34,390 bases of DNA from Parafrankia discariae (GTDB lineage Bacteria; Actinomycetota; Actinomycetes; Frankiales; Frankiaceae). The notes under the pieces were generated by a model. It made no database searches. It saw nothing but the letters and a program-made list of their open reading frames with translations, and was not told the DNA's origin. The stretch covers positions 45,461-79,850 of the forward strand of contig NZ_KB891214.1 of assembly GCF_000373365.1 (NCBI RefSeq), read 5' to 3'. This document shows positions 15,906 to 26,800 of the stretch, in pieces (the stretch's first letter is position 1; each line of letters opens with the position of its first letter). The translations under genes were made by a program, and so were the position numbers.

Positions 15906-16153
15906 CGGCTGAGGGGGGAGGGCTGCGCCGGGCGTGGGGCCGGGTGGCGCGCGCGGTCGCCGCCGAATGGGAGGCCATCGGGGTGACCGGGGCGTTCCTC
16001 GCCTCCGGCTGGTGGGTCGGCCCGCCCGACAGCCTGTCCGGCCCGGCGCCCGGCCCGCCGCCACCCGCGGCCGGGCCCGGCGACATCCATGGCGACATCC
16101 ACGACGGCACCCATGGCCGGTGGCCGTCCACCGGTGGCTTTAGCGCTGATTAA
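15902..16153 (+). CDS. Small ORF coupled to the carboxyltransferase gene, function unknown
   Basis: A GTG at 15902 overlaps the stop codon of the carboxyltransferase gene (GTGA), and the frame runs 83 residues. The N half could be helical (LRRAWGRVARAVAAEWEAIG) and is followed by an aromatic patch (LASGWWVGPPDSL). The rest is Pro/Gly-rich with a GDIHGDIHDGTHG repeat. Actinobacterial acyl-CoA carboxylases often have a small epsilon subunit encoded right after the beta subunit, and the position fits that. I cannot see the usual epsilon-subunit sequence features, so the function is left open. The coupling and the clean stop are the main support for a real gene. Confidence 0.45.
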   Translation: MTAEGGGLRRAWGRVARAVAAEWEAIGVTGAFLASGWWVGPPDSLSGPAPGPPPPAAGPGDIHGDIHDGTHGRWPSTGGFSAD

Positions 16154-16219
16154 CCTGGGTTACCCATGATCATGGCCCGCGTGGCGTGAGGGCCGCGCCT
16201 GGACGTCAGGGGACAGGTC

Positions 16220-17434
16220 ATGAGCAGCAACCAAGCGGTCGTGGCGACTCCGCCCGCCTTTCCCATGGACCGTGGATGTCCCTACCACCCGCCGGCCGGG
16301 TACGCGCGGCTCCAGCAGGACGGGCCGATCACCCGGGCGACGCTGTTCGACGGCCGGGAGGTGTGGGTGGTCACCGGCTACGAGGAGGCCCGCCGGCTGC
16401 TCGTCGACCCGCGGCTGTCCTCGGACCGTTCCCGGCCCGACTTCCCGGTGCTGGTGCCGCGGATGGCCGCGGCCAAGCTCGTCGCGCTCGTCGGGATGGA
16501 CCCGCCGGAGCACGACATCCAGCGCCGGATGCTGATCGGCAACTTCACCGTGCGGCGGGCGAACGCGCTGCGGCCGGACATCGAACGGATCGTCGGCGGG
16601 CGCGTCGACGCCCTGCTCGCGCACGAGCCGGGCGAGGTCGTCGACCTCGTGCCCGAGTTCGCGCTGCCGATCCCGTCCACCGTGATCTGCGAGCTGCTCG
16701 GTGTGCCCTACGGCGACCACGAGTTCTTCGAGGAGCAGACCCGGCGGATGGTGATCGCGACCAGCACGGCGGCCGAGGCCGCGGCCGCGTCGCGGGCCCT
16801 GGTCGACTACTTCGACGAGCTGATCGCCGCGAAGCGGGAGCGGCCCGGGGAGGGGCTGCTCGACGAGCTGATCGCCGAGCGGCTCGGCACCGGCCAGATC
16901 GGGCAGGACGATCTCGCGTCGATGGCGATGTTCCTGCTCGTCGCCGGGCACGAGACGACCGCGAACATGCTCGGGCTGAGCGTGCTGGCGTTGCTGGAGC
17001 ACCCGGACCAGCGGGCCCGGCTGGTCGAGGACCCGGCCGGGCGGGCCGCCGGCGCCACCGAGGAGCTGCTGCGCTTCCTGTCGGTGGCCGACGAGATCCA
17101 GCGGATCGCCGCCGCCGACATCGAGGTCGCCGGGGTCGTCATCCGGGCCGGTGACGGGGTGTACCTGCCGACGGCGGCGGCGAACCGGACCGCGTCGACG
17201 TTCCCCGACCCCGACGTCCTCGACATCGGCCGGGTCCCGCGGGGACATCTGGCCTTCGGCTACGGCATCCACCAGTGCATCGGGCAGAACCTGGCCCGGG
17301 TGGAGCTGGAGATCGGCCTGCGCGAGCTGTTCGGCCGTATCCCGACGCTGCGGCTGGCCGAGCCGGTCGAGGCGCTCGGGGCGAAGCCCGGCGGCTCGGT
17401 GCAGGGCGTCTACCGGCTGCCCGTCGTCTGGTAG
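16220..17434 (+). CDS. Cytochrome P450, CYP105-like
   Basis: The P450 has 404 residues, a soluble bacterial class I enzyme. The start region (CPYHPPAGYARLQQDGPITR) is typical of CYP105. The I-helix oxygen-binding motif is AGHETT (242-247), the K-helix ExxR is EELLR (281-285), and the heme loop is FGYGIHQCIGQNLAR with the iron ligand Cys353. PDVLDIGR replaces the more usual PDxxDxxR and keeps Asp and Arg. It hydroxylates or epoxidises small molecules and needs a ferredoxin and reductase, neither of which is seen in the window. Its position next to the PKS genes makes polyketide tailoring likely. It is 66 bases downstream of the small ORF and may be co-transcribed with the carboxylase gene. Confidence 0.92.
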   Translation: MSSNQAVVATPPAFPMDRGCPYHPPAGYARLQQDGPITRATLFDGREVWVVTGYEEARRLLVDPRLSSDRSRPDFPVLVPRMAAAKLVALVGMDPPEHDIQRRMLIGNFTVRRANALRPDIERIVGGRVDALLAHEPGEVVDLVPEFALPIPSTVICELLGVPYGDHEFFEEQTRRMVIATSTAAEAAAASRALVDYFDELIAAKRERPGEGLLDELIAERLGTGQIGQDDLASMAMFLLVAGHETTANMLGLSVLALLEHPDQRARLVEDPAGRAAGATEELLRFLSVADEIQRIAAADIEVAGVVIRAGDGVYLPTAAANRTASTFPDPDVLDIGRVPRGHLAFGYGIHQCIGQNLARVELEIGLRELFGRIPTLRLAEPVEALGAKPGGSVQGVYRLPVVW

Positions 17435-17441
17435 CCCCTGA

Positions 17442-17459
17442 TCGGGACGGCTGTCCCGA
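17442..17459 (+). terminator. Short hairpin after the P450 gene
   Basis: TCGGGAC (17442-17448) pairs with GTCCCGA (17453-17459) around the loop GGCT, 7 bases after the P450 stop. It lies just ahead of the larger palindrome and probably acts with it. Confidence 0.5.
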
Positions 17460-17461
17460 CG

Positions 17462-17495
17462 GATCGGCCCCGGCCTGCGCAGGCCGGGGCCGATC
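17462..17495. terminator. 34-bp perfect palindrome, bidirectional terminator
   Basis: GATCGGCCCCGGCCTGC (17462-17478) is followed directly by its exact reverse complement (17479-17495). It sits between the converging ends of the P450 gene (17434) and the last PKS gene (17519), where a terminator for both is expected. Confidence 0.85.
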
Positions 17496-17518
17496 ACGCG
17501 TCCGCGGGGTGGGGCGGC

Positions 17519-20500
17519 TCAGGCGACCAGGCTCTCCTCGAGGAACCGGACGACCGCCGTCGGTGTCGGGTGGTCGTAGAGCAGCACCGCCGGCAGCGTC
17601 AGGCCGGTCGCCTCGCACAGCCGGTTGCGCACTTCCAGGGCGGTGAAGGACGAGAACCCGATCTCCAGGAAGTTGTCGTCCGCGCCGATGGAGTCCGGAT
17701 CGGGATGGCCGAGCACCTCGGCGGCGTGCTCGCGGACCAGGGCGAGCAGCACCTCCCCGCGGTCCGCGGCGACCGGCGGGCCGGCCTGGCCAGCCAGGTC
17801 CGACTGGTCCGACTGGTCCGACTGGCCGGCCGCCGGGACCTCGGCGGGCTCCGCCGGCGCGGAGATCTCAGCCGCGTCAGCCACCTCGTCCGCCGCGGGC
17901 CGCGGGCCCGCGGGGGCGGCGACGACCTCGGCGGGCCACCAGTAGCGGCGATGCTCGAACGGGTAGGTGGGCAGGTGCGGCGGCGGGCCCGCCGCCGGGC
18001 CGAACCAGGCGTCCCAGCGGACGTCCGCGCCGCGCACGTGCCGCCAGGCCAGGGCGGTGGCGAGCACCTGCTCCTCCGGCCGGTCCCGGACCAGCACGGG
18101 CACCGCCACCACCTGGCCCGCGCCCGTCGTGCCGGCGCCCACCGGGAGGCAGTCCGCCACCATCGGGGTGAGCACCGCGTCCGGGCCGACCTCGAGGAAG
18201 GTCGCGGCGCCGGCGGCGTGCAGCGTGGCCACGGCGTCGGCGAAGCGCACCGGCGAGCGCAGCTGGCGCACCCAGTAGTCGGGGTCGCGCAGCTCCTCGA
18301 AGCTCGCCGGCCGTCCGGTCAGCTCGGAGACGACGTCCAGGACCGGCGGCTGGAAGCGCAGCCCGGCGACGACCTCGCGGAACGGGGCCAGCGCCCCGTC
18401 CATGTGCGCGGAGTGGAAGGCGTGGCTGACGCGCAGCGTGCGGGTCCGCCCGCCGCGGGCGGCGACGGCCGCCGTGACCCGGGCGACCGCCTCCGCGTCC
18501 CCGGACACGACGACGGCCCGCGGGCCGTTGACGGCCGCCAGCGAGACCGGCCCGTCCTGCTCGGTGAGCAGGCTCTCGATCTCCTCCGCGGTCGCCTCGC
18601 AGGCGGCCATCAGCCCGCCGGTGGGCTGGGCCTGCATGAGGCGGCCGCGGGCGGCGACGAGCGTGGCGGCGTCGGCCAGGGAGAGCAGGCCGGCCACGTG
18701 CGCGGCGGTCAGCCCGCCGAGCGAGTGCCCGGCGACCAGGTCCGGCTCCGGCCCCAGCTCGACCAGCAGCCGGTACAGCGCCGTCTCCAGCGCGAACAGG
18801 GCCGGCTGGGCGTACTCGGTGCGGTCGAGCAGGGCCGCCTCGGGAGTGTCCGGCTTGCTGAACAGCAGGTCGGGCAGCCGCCGGTCGAGCAGCGGCTCGA
18901 ACGCCGCGAAGACCTCGTCGAGGGCGGCGGCGAACACCGGCCGGCTGGTGTAGAGCTGCCGGCCCACGCCTGGCCGCTGGCTGCCCTGGCCCGTGAACAG
19001 GAACGCCGTTCGGCCACCCGGGCCACCGGGTGCGACCAGCCCGCTGGGCCGTTCGCCCGCCAGCGCGGAGAGCGCGTCCAGCCGCTTGCGGTCGGACCCG
19101 GGCAGCACGGCCGCCCGGTGCGGGTGGGCGGTGCGCCCGACGGCGAGCACCCGCCCGACCTCGACCGGGTCGAGACCGGGGTCGGCGTCCAGCCGTTCGC
19201 GCAGCCGGCCGGCCGCGGCCCGCAGCGCCGCCTCAGTACGTCCCGACAGCACCCACGGAGCCGCCGCCGGGTCGGCCGCCGCCGGCCGTGCGTCCCCTGT
19301 CCCGGCGGCCTGGCGGGCTGGGCCGGCCAGGCCGCCGGTGGCCGGTTCGTCGGAGTCGAGCCCGGGCTCGGTCTCCGCCGCGGGCTCGTCGGGCGCGGGC
19401 GGCTCCTCCAGGACGAGGTGGGCGTTGGTGCCACTGATCCCGAACGAGGAGACCGCCGCCCGGCGTGGCCGGTCCCCACGCTGCCATTGGCGGGCCTCGG
19501 TGAGCAGCTGGACGTCGCCGCCGGCCCAGTCGACGTGCGGCGTCGGCTCGTCGACGTGCAGGGTGCGCGGCAGCCGGTCGTGCCGCATGGCCAGGATCAT
19601 CTTGATCACCCCGGCGATGCCGGCGGCGGCCTGGGTGTGGCCGATGTTGGACTTCAGGCTGCCCAGCCACAGCGGCTCGCCGGCCGGCCGGCCCTGCCCG
19701 TAGGTGGCCAGCAGCGCCTGCGCCTCGATCGGGTCGCCGAGCCGGGTGCCCGTCCCGTGCGCCTCCACCACGTCGACCTGCTGCGGAGCCAGCCGTGCGT
19801 CGGCCAGCGCCTGGCGGATCACCCGCTCCTGGCTGACGCCGTTCGGCGCGGTCAGCCCGTTGCTGGCCCCGTCGGAGTTCACCGCCGAGCCGCGCAACAC
19901 CGCCAGGATCCGCCGGCCGGCCCGCCGGGCGTCGGAGAGCCGTTCCAGCAGCACCAGCCCGACGCCCTCGGCGAAGCCGGTGCCGTCCGCCGCCGCGGCG
20001 AACGCCTTGCAGCGGCCGTCCGGTGACAGCCCCCGCTGCCGGCTGAACTCGACCAGCAGCACCGGGGTGGCCATCACCGTCACCCCGCCGGCGAGCGCCA
20101 GGTCGCACTCGCCGCGCTGCAGTGCCCGCGCCGCCAGGTGCATCGCCACCAGCGACGAGGAGCAGGCGGTGTCCAGAGTGAGGGCCGGTCCCTCCAGCCC
20201 GAGGTGGTAGGCCACCCGCCCGGACGCGACGCTCGTCGCGTTTCCCGTCATCAGATGCCCCTCGTACGAGGCGGGCACCCGCTCCGGCGGCGGCACGTAC
20301 GCCTGGGACACCACCCCGGCGTACACGCCCGTCCGGGTGCCGTGCAGGGAGTCCGGCGCGATCCCGGCGTACTCGAGGGTCTCGTAGGCGACCTCGAGGA
20401 GCTGCCGGTGCTGCGGGTCGCTGGCGGTCGCCTCGCGCGGCGCGATGCCGAAGAACGCGGCGTCGAAACCGCCCGCGTCGTCGAGGAATCCGCCCTCGCG

Positions 20501-20797
20501 GGCGTAGGTGGTGCCCGGCCGGTCGGGATCCGGGTCGTAGAGCCGCTCCGGATCCCAGCCGCGGTCGGTGGGCAGGCCCTCGATGGCGTCCCGCTCCTCG
20601 TCGAGCAGCCGCCACAGCGCCTCCGGGGAGTCGACGCCGCCCGGCAGTCGGCAGCCCATGCCCACGATCGCGATCGGCTCGTGCACCCGCGCGTCCAGCT
20701 CCCGGATCCGGCGCCGGGCCTGGCGCAGGTCGGCGGTGGCCCGCCGCAGATAGTCGCGCAGCCGGTCCTCGGTGCTCGCTGCAGCCTGGTCAGTCAT
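17519..20797 (-). CDS. Type I polyketide synthase, KS-AT(malonyl)-ACP, no thioesterase
   Basis: The protein has 1092 residues. A class 1 N-terminal docking coil (residues 8-38; [20 protein letters not shown]) accepts the chain from the upstream PKS. KS is 41-465 with Cys212 (DTACSSS), His347 (EAHGTGT) and His387 (KSNIGHT). AT is about 595-955 with Ser692 (GHSLGG) and HAFH at 792-795, the malonyl-CoA type. ACP is about 1014-1090 with Ser1050. There is no KR, DH or ER, so the beta-keto group should stay. The ACP motif is [11 protein letters not shown] instead of the usual GFDSL. The protein ends 40 residues after the ACP serine, with no thioesterase and no C-terminal docking segment. ATG 20797 follows GGGAG by 10 bases. 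It is the last PKS gene of the minus-strand operon, 54 bases after the preceding one. Confidence 0.93.
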   Translation of the reverse strand: MTDQAAASTEDRLRDYLRRATADLRQARRRIRELDARVHEPIAIVGMGCRLPGGVDSPEALWRLLDEERDAIEGLPTDRGWDPERLYDPDPDRPGTTYAREGGFLDDAGGFDAAFFGIAPREATASDPQHRQLLEVAYETLEYAGIAPDSLHGTRTGVYAGVVSQAYVPPPERVPASYEGHLMTGNATSVASGRVAYHLGLEGPALTLDTACSSSLVAMHLAARALQRGECDLALAGGVTVMATPVLLVEFSRQRGLSPDGRCKAFAAAADGTGFAEGVGLVLLERLSDARRAGRRILAVLRGSAVNSDGASNGLTAPNGVSQERVIRQALADARLAPQQVDVVEAHGTGTRLGDPIEAQALLATYGQGRPAGEPLWLGSLKSNIGHTQAAAGIAGVIKMILAMRHDRLPRTLHVDEPTPHVDWAGGDVQLLTEARQWQRGDRPRRAAVSSFGISGTNAHLVLEEPPAPDEPAAETEPGLDSDEPATGGLAGPARQAAGTGDARPAAADPAAAPWVLSGRTEAALRAAAGRLRERLDADPGLDPVEVGRVLAVGRTAHPHRAAVLPGSDRKRLDALSALAGERPSGLVAPGGPGGRTAFLFTGQGSQRPGVGRQLYTSRPVFAAALDEVFAAFEPLLDRRLPDLLFSKPDTPEAALLDRTEYAQPALFALETALYRLLVELGPEPDLVAGHSLGGLTAAHVAGLLSLADAATLVAARGRLMQAQPTGGLMAACEATAEEIESLLTEQDGPVSLAAVNGPRAVVVSGDAEAVARVTAAVAARGGRTRTLRVSHAFHSAHMDGALAPFREVVAGLRFQPPVLDVVSELTGRPASFEELRDPDYWVRQLRSPVRFADAVATLHAAGAATFLEVGPDAVLTPMVADCLPVGAGTTGAGQVVAVPVLVRDRPEEQVLATALAWRHVRGADVRWDAWFGPAAGPPPHLPTYPFEHRRYWWPAEVVAAPAGPRPAADEVADAAEISAPAEPAEVPAAGQSDQSDQSDLAGQAGPPVAADRGEVLLALVREHAAEVLGHPDPDSIGADDNFLEIGFSSFTALEVRNRLCEATGLTLPAVLLYDHPTPTAVVRFLEESLVA
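17798..17824 (-). repeat. 9-bp tandem repeat in the AT-ACP linker
   Basis: Three exact copies of GTCCGACTG (plus strand) encode the SDQSDQSD stretch in the flexible linker ahead of the ACP. It probably reflects slippage with little functional weight. Confidence 0.7.
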
Positions 20798-20851
20798 CTG
20801 TCTCGCACTCCCTGTCAGAGCTTTCTGGCTGGTACGGGACGTCGGATCCGG

Positions 20852-23800
20852 TCACGGCGCGTCCAGCTCCTCGTCGAGCGCGCGGAAGAGCTCCTCGTCG
20901 GTGGCGTCGGCGAGCTCCGCCAGCTCGTCCGCCGACGACGGCTGGGCCGGGACGGCCGCCGCGCCCAGGGCGCCGGCCGGGGAGCCGGCCGCGGCCGCCT
21001 CCTCCCACCGCCACAGGGCGTCGCGCAGCCGGTCGCGGATCGCGCCGAACTCGGGGCCGTCCACCGACACCTCGGCGAGCAGCCGGTCGAGTTCGGCGGC
21101 GGTGTCGTCCGGGGCCAGCAGCGACAGCAGCCGGGCCGCGAGTGCCGCCGGGGTCGGGAAGTCGAACGCCAGGGTCGTCGGCAGCCGCAGCCCGGTCGCC
21201 GCGCCGAGCCGGTTGCGCAGCTCGACGGACGTCAGGGAGTCGAAGCCGATGTCCTTGAGGGCCTGGTCAGGGGCGATGTCCTCGCCCCCCGCGTGACCCA
21301 GCACCGCCGCCATCTGCTCGCGGACCAGGGTGAACAGATACCGCTCCCGCTCGACGCCCCGCAGGCCGCGCAGCCGTTCGGCCAGGCCACCCGGCGCGGT
21401 CGGCTCCACCGCGGTCGCGCCCGCCGCGCGGCGGACCACCGGCCCGCGGACCAGCGCGCGCAGCACCGCGGGCAGCCCGCCGGACTGCGCCTGCCGGCGC
21501 AACGCGGCGAGGTCCAGCGGGGCCGGCGCCAGCAGCGGCGGGCCGGCCACCAGTGCCGCGTCGAAGAGCGCCATGCCCACCTCCGTCGACATCGGCACCA
21601 GCCCGCCGCGGGCGATACGGGCCAGGTCCGCCTCGTCCAGATGGCCGGTCATCCCGCTGGCCGACTGCCACAGGCCCCAGGCCAGCGAGACCGCGGGACG
21701 CCCGGCCGCCCGCCGGTGCGCGGCGAGCGCGTCCAGGAAGACGTTCGCCGCCGCGTAGTTCGCCTGCCCGGCCCCGCCGAGCAGGCCCGACGCGGAGGAG
21801 AACAGCACGAACTCGGTGAGGTCGGCGCCGAGGGTCAGCTCGTGCAGGTTCCACGCCGCGCGGACCTTGGGGCGCAGCACCGCGTCGATCTTCTCCGGAG
21901 TCAGCGAGGAGAGCACGCCGTCGTCGAGCAGCCCGGCGGCGTGGATCACCGAGGTCAGCGGACGCGCCGGGTCGACGGAGGCCAGCAGGCCGGCCAGCGC
22001 GTCCCGGTCGGCGGCGTCGCACGCCTCGACCCGCACGGTCGCGCCGGGCCCGGCGAGCTCGGTGAGCTCGGCGGCCAGCTCCGCCGCGCCGGGGGCCCGC
22101 GCGCCCCGACGGCTGGTCAGCAGCAGATGGCGCACGCCGCGCGCGGTCACCAGATGCCGGGCGAGCGCCGCGCCGAGGGTGCCCGTGCCACCGGTGAGCA
22201 GCACCGTCCCGGCCCGTGCGTCGGCCCGCGCGTCGGCGGGTTCGCCGGTGGGTTCACCCAGGACGGGCCGTTCCCCCTCCCCGACCGACGCAGGGATGGT
22301 GAGAACGACCTTGCCGACCTGCCGGGCCTGCGAGAAGTGCCGGAACGCGGCCGGCGCCGAGCGGACGTCCCAGGTGGTCACCGGCAGTGGGCGCAGCGGC
22401 CCGCCGGCGAGCAGGTCGAGGGCGCCGGCCAGCGACCGCCCCACCTGGTCGGGATCCATGTCGAGCAGCTCGAACGCCTGGTAGTGCACGCCCGGGTGGG
22501 TGGCGGCGACCTCGGCGGGGTCCCGCGGGTCCGCGATGCCCATCTCCACGAAACGCCCGCCCCGGGGCAGCAGCCGCAGCGAGGCGTCCAGGAACGGGCC
22601 GGTGAGCGAGTTGAGCACGACGTCGACTCCCGCGCCGTCGGTGGCGTCCAGGAACGCCGCCTCGAAGTCGGTGGTGCGCGAGGAGGCGATCCGCTCCGCC
22701 GGCACGCCCAGGGCCCGCAGCGCCCCCCACTTCGCCGGGCTGGCGGTCGCGAAGACCTCCGCGCCCAGATGGCGGGCCACCTGCAGGGCCGCCAGGCCCA
22801 CCCCGCCGGTCGCCGCGTGGATCAGCACCCGCTCACCCGGGCGGATCCGGGCCAGCTCCACCAGGCTGTAGTAGGCGGTGGTGAACACCGCCGGCACCCC
22901 GGCGGCCTGGGCGAACGACCAGCCGGCGGGGATCGGCGCGAGCAGCCGCTCGTCCGCCACCGCCAGCGGGCCGAGGGCGCCGGGCACCAGCCCGAGCACC
23001 CGGTCCCCGACGGAGAGCCCCGGGGAGAGCCCGGGCACCCGCGGGCCGACCTCCAGGACCACCCCGGCGGCCTCGGTGCCCAGCGGGGCGCCCACGGGCA
23101 CCATGCCGAGCGCGGTGAGCACGTCCCGGAAGTTCAGCCCGGCGGCGCGCACCGCCAGCCGGACCTGCCCGGGCGCCAGCGGAGCGTGGGCCGCCGGGAA
23201 CGGGGCGAGGAACAGGTCGTCGGGTGACCCGCCGGGCGTCTCCACCCGCCAGGCCGGCTCGTCCGGCGGCGGTGCCAGCGCCTTGCCCGCGGCGTGGCGG
23301 ACCAGCCGGGGCACCAGCGCCACCCCGTCGCGCAGGGCGAACTGGGGCTCGCCGGTGGCGAGCGCGCCGGGCAGCGCCGCCAGCGACGCGGCGGTGCCGT
23401 CGACGTCGGCGATGATGATCCGGTCCGGGTTCTCCGTCGCCGCGGAGCGCAGCAGGCCCCACAGCGGCGCGGCGGTGAGCTCCGTCGGGTCACCGGGGCG
23501 GGCGGCCACCGCGCGCCGGGTGAGCACCACCAGCCGCGCCTGGGGCCGGTCGTCCTGGCCGAGCCAGTCGCGCACCCGGCCCAGCAGCGCCAGCACCCCG
23601 GCGCCGACGGCCCCGGGCAGGTCGGGGATGGAATCGCGGTCTGCGTCCGCCGGGCCGGGTGGGGCCCACCAGGGCAGCAGGGTCAGCTCCGCCTCGTCGC
23701 CGCCGGGGGCGCCCAGTGCCAACTGAAGGTCGAGCTCCCGGTCCAGCTCCAGGTGGGAGCTCAGGTCCGACCGTGGCTCCCCGTCGGGAGCGCCGGTGGA

Positions 23801-26800
23801 CGGCCCGTCCGGCGCCGTGGCGAGTCGGTAGGGCGGCGCCGCGACCGTCGTGAGCGGCGGGAGCTCCTGCCATTCGAGCTCGTACAGTCCTTCGGAGCCG
23901 CCCCGGCCGGGCGCCGACGGCAGGCTCGCCGGGTCCACCGGACGCAGGGTGAGCTGGTCCACCCGGGCTACCGGTGCCCCCGTCTGGTCGGCCAGCGTCA
24001 CCGTCACGGTGTCCCGCTCACCGGGCCCCGGCGCGACGGTGACCCGCAGCTCGGTGGCGCCGGCCGCCGCCAGCGTGATCCCGGACCAGGCGAACGGCAG
24101 CAGCACCCCGGAGCCCAGGAAGCCGCCCAGGCCCATCGCGTGCATCGCCGCGTCGAACAGCGCCGGGTGCACCGCGAACCGCGCCGCGTCGACGTGGTGC
24201 TCGGGCCCGAGGACGACCGATGCGTACACGGTGTCACCGTCGCGCCAGGCCGCGCGCAGGTTCTGGAAGGCCGGCCCGTACTCGTAGCCGAGCTCGGCGA
24301 GCTGGTCGTACAGGCCCTCGACCGGTACCGGAGTGGCCTGCGGCGGGGGCCAGGCGCTCTCACCCGGCGCCGGGGCGGCGCTCGGCGCCGGCGGCGCCAG
24401 CACACCGGTGGCATGGCGGGTCCAGGGATCCTCGGCGCTCTGGCGGGAGTGGACCGTCACCCGGCGCCGGTCCTGGTCGTCGGCGGCCTCGACCCGGGCC
24501 TGCAGCCGCACGCCGCCCCGCTCCGGTAGGAGCAGCGGCGCCTCCAGCGTCAGCTCCTCGATCCCGGCGGCGCCGGTGTGCAGGGCCGCCTGGAAGACGA
24601 GCTCTAGCTGCGCCGTGGCCGGCAGCAGCACCGTCCCGCGCACCGCGTGGTCGGCGAGCCAGGGATGGGAGCGAAGGGAGAGCCGGCCGGTGAGCAGCAG
24701 GCCGTCGCCGTCGGCGAGCTCGGTGACGGCGCTGACGAACCCGTGCCCCGCCGCGTCCCCGTCGCCCTCCGGCCCGATCGGGGGCCCTTCCAGCCAGTAG
24801 CGGTGGTGTTGGAAGGGGTAGGTGGGCAGGGGTGTGGGGGGTGTGGGTGCTGGTGGGGTGTGCCAGGTGGGGGTGTGGCCGTGGGTGTGGAGGTGGGCGA
24901 GGGCGGTGTGGAAGGTGTGGAGGGTGCCGTGGTCACGGCGCAGGGTTCCGGTGACGGTGATGGTGGGTCGTTCGGTGGGGTGTTCCGCGGTGCTGTTTTG
25001 GTCGGTGTTTCGGGTGCTGTTCTGGTTGGTGTTCTCGGGGGTGTTTTCGAGGGTTTCGGTGATGGTGGTGGTGAGGACGGGGTGGGGGCTGGTTTCGATG
25101 TAGGTGGTGTGGCCGTTGTGGTGGAGGGTGGTGAGGGCCTGGTGGAATTGGACGGGGTTTCTGAGGTTTTGGTACCAGTATTCGGGGGTGAGTTGGGTGG
25201 TGTCGAGGTAGGTGTTGGTGAGGGTGGAGTAGAAGGGGATGGTGGCGGGGGTGGGGGTGATGTGGGCGAGTGCGGTGGTGAGGGTGGTGTGGAGGGGTTC
25301 GATGTGGGGGGTGTGGGAGGCGTAGTCGACGGGGATCTGGCGGGATTGGATGTTGTTTTGCTGGCAGTGTTCGAGGAGTTCGGTGATGGATTGTGGGTTG
25401 CCGGCGATGATGGTGTGGGTGGGGCTGTTGTGGGCGGCGATGTGGAGGTCGGGGTACCGGGTGAGGAGGGGTTGGAGGGTGTCGGCGGGCAGGGTGACGG
25501 AGGCCATGGTGCCGGTGCCGGTGAGGGTGGTGAGGGCGGTGGCGCGCAGGGCGACGATGGTGGCGGCGTCGGTGAGGGTGAGGGCGCCGGCGATGTGGGC
25601 GGCGGCGATTTCGCCTTGGCTGTGGCCGAGGACGGTGTCGGGGTGGATGCCGTGGTGTTGCCAGAGTCGGGCGAGGCTGGTCATGACGGCGAAGAGGGCG
25701 GGTTGGACGTAGGTGACGGTGTCGGGTGGTGGGGTGGGTGAGGTGAGGGTGTGGAGGAGGTCGTAGTCGAGGTGGGGGTTGAGGGCGTCGGTGGCGGTGG
25801 TGAGGTGGTGGGCGAAGGTGGGTGAGGTGGTGTAGAGGTGGCGGGCCATGCCGTGCCACTGGCTGCCCTGGCCGGGGAAGACGAACACGGTCTTGCCGGG
25901 GGTGGTGGTGTGGTGCTGGGTGAGGTTGGGGTGTGGCTGGTTACGGGTGAGGGCGGTGAGGGTGTCGCGGAGTTCGGTGGTGTCGGTGGCGGTGGTGATG
26001 ATGGCGGCGCGGTGCTGGTGGTGGGTTCTGCCGTGGGTGAGGGTGTGGGTGAGCTGGTGGGGGGTGGTGTTCGGGTGGTGGGTGAGGTAGGTGTTGAGGT
26101 TCTCGGCCTGGTCGTGGAGAGCCTGCTCGGTGTGCCCCGACAGAAGAATCGGAACCGGTGTCTCCAGCTCCACCGAGGCGGTGACCTCGATGCTTTCGGC
26201 GAGATTCCCGGCGCTTGCCGGAGCCGTTCCGTTCGGAGCTGAACCGGCCTCACCCGAGGAGTTGCCGTCGATCTCCCGGGCGGCTTCCTCGAGAATCACA
26301 TGGGCGTTGGTGCCGCTGATACCGAAGGAGGAGACGGCGGCGCGACGGGGGGTGTCGCGGGGTTCCCAGGGCCGGTTCTCGGTGAGCAGCCGGACGTTTC
26401 CGCTGTCCCAGTCGACGTGGGGGGTGGGTTCGTCGACGTGGAGGGTGCGGGGGAGTTCGTGGTGGTGGAGGGCCTGGATGATTTTGATGATGCCGGCGGC
26501 GCCGGCGGCGGCCTGGGTGTGGCCGATGTTGGATTTGAGGCTGCCCAGCCAGAGCGGCTTGTCGTCGGGCCGGTTCTGCCCATAGGTCGCGAGCAGGGCC
26601 TGGGCTTCGATCGGGTCGCCGAGGCGGGTGCCGGTGCCGTGCGCCTCGACCGCGTCCACATCGGCGGTGTTCAGCCCGGCGTCGGCGAGGGCCTGGCGGA
26701 TCACCCGCTGCTGGGCCGGGCCGTTCGGCGCCGAGAGCTGGCCGCTGGTGCCGTCCTGGTTCACGGCGGAGCCGCGCACGACCGCGAGCACCGGGTGGTT

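Noticed and set aside
17519-17640. A thioesterase or reductase domain at the end of the last PKS
   Set aside because: The reading frame stops right after the ACP, and the sequence downstream is a terminator followed by the P450 gene on the other strand.
17570-23227. Very long open frames on the plus strand opposite the PKS genes (over 800 codons each)
   Set aside because: They lie antisense to complete, motif-verified PKS domains, have Arg/Gly/Pro-rich sequence without any recognisable domain, and are the usual by-product of strong GC bias at third codon positions.
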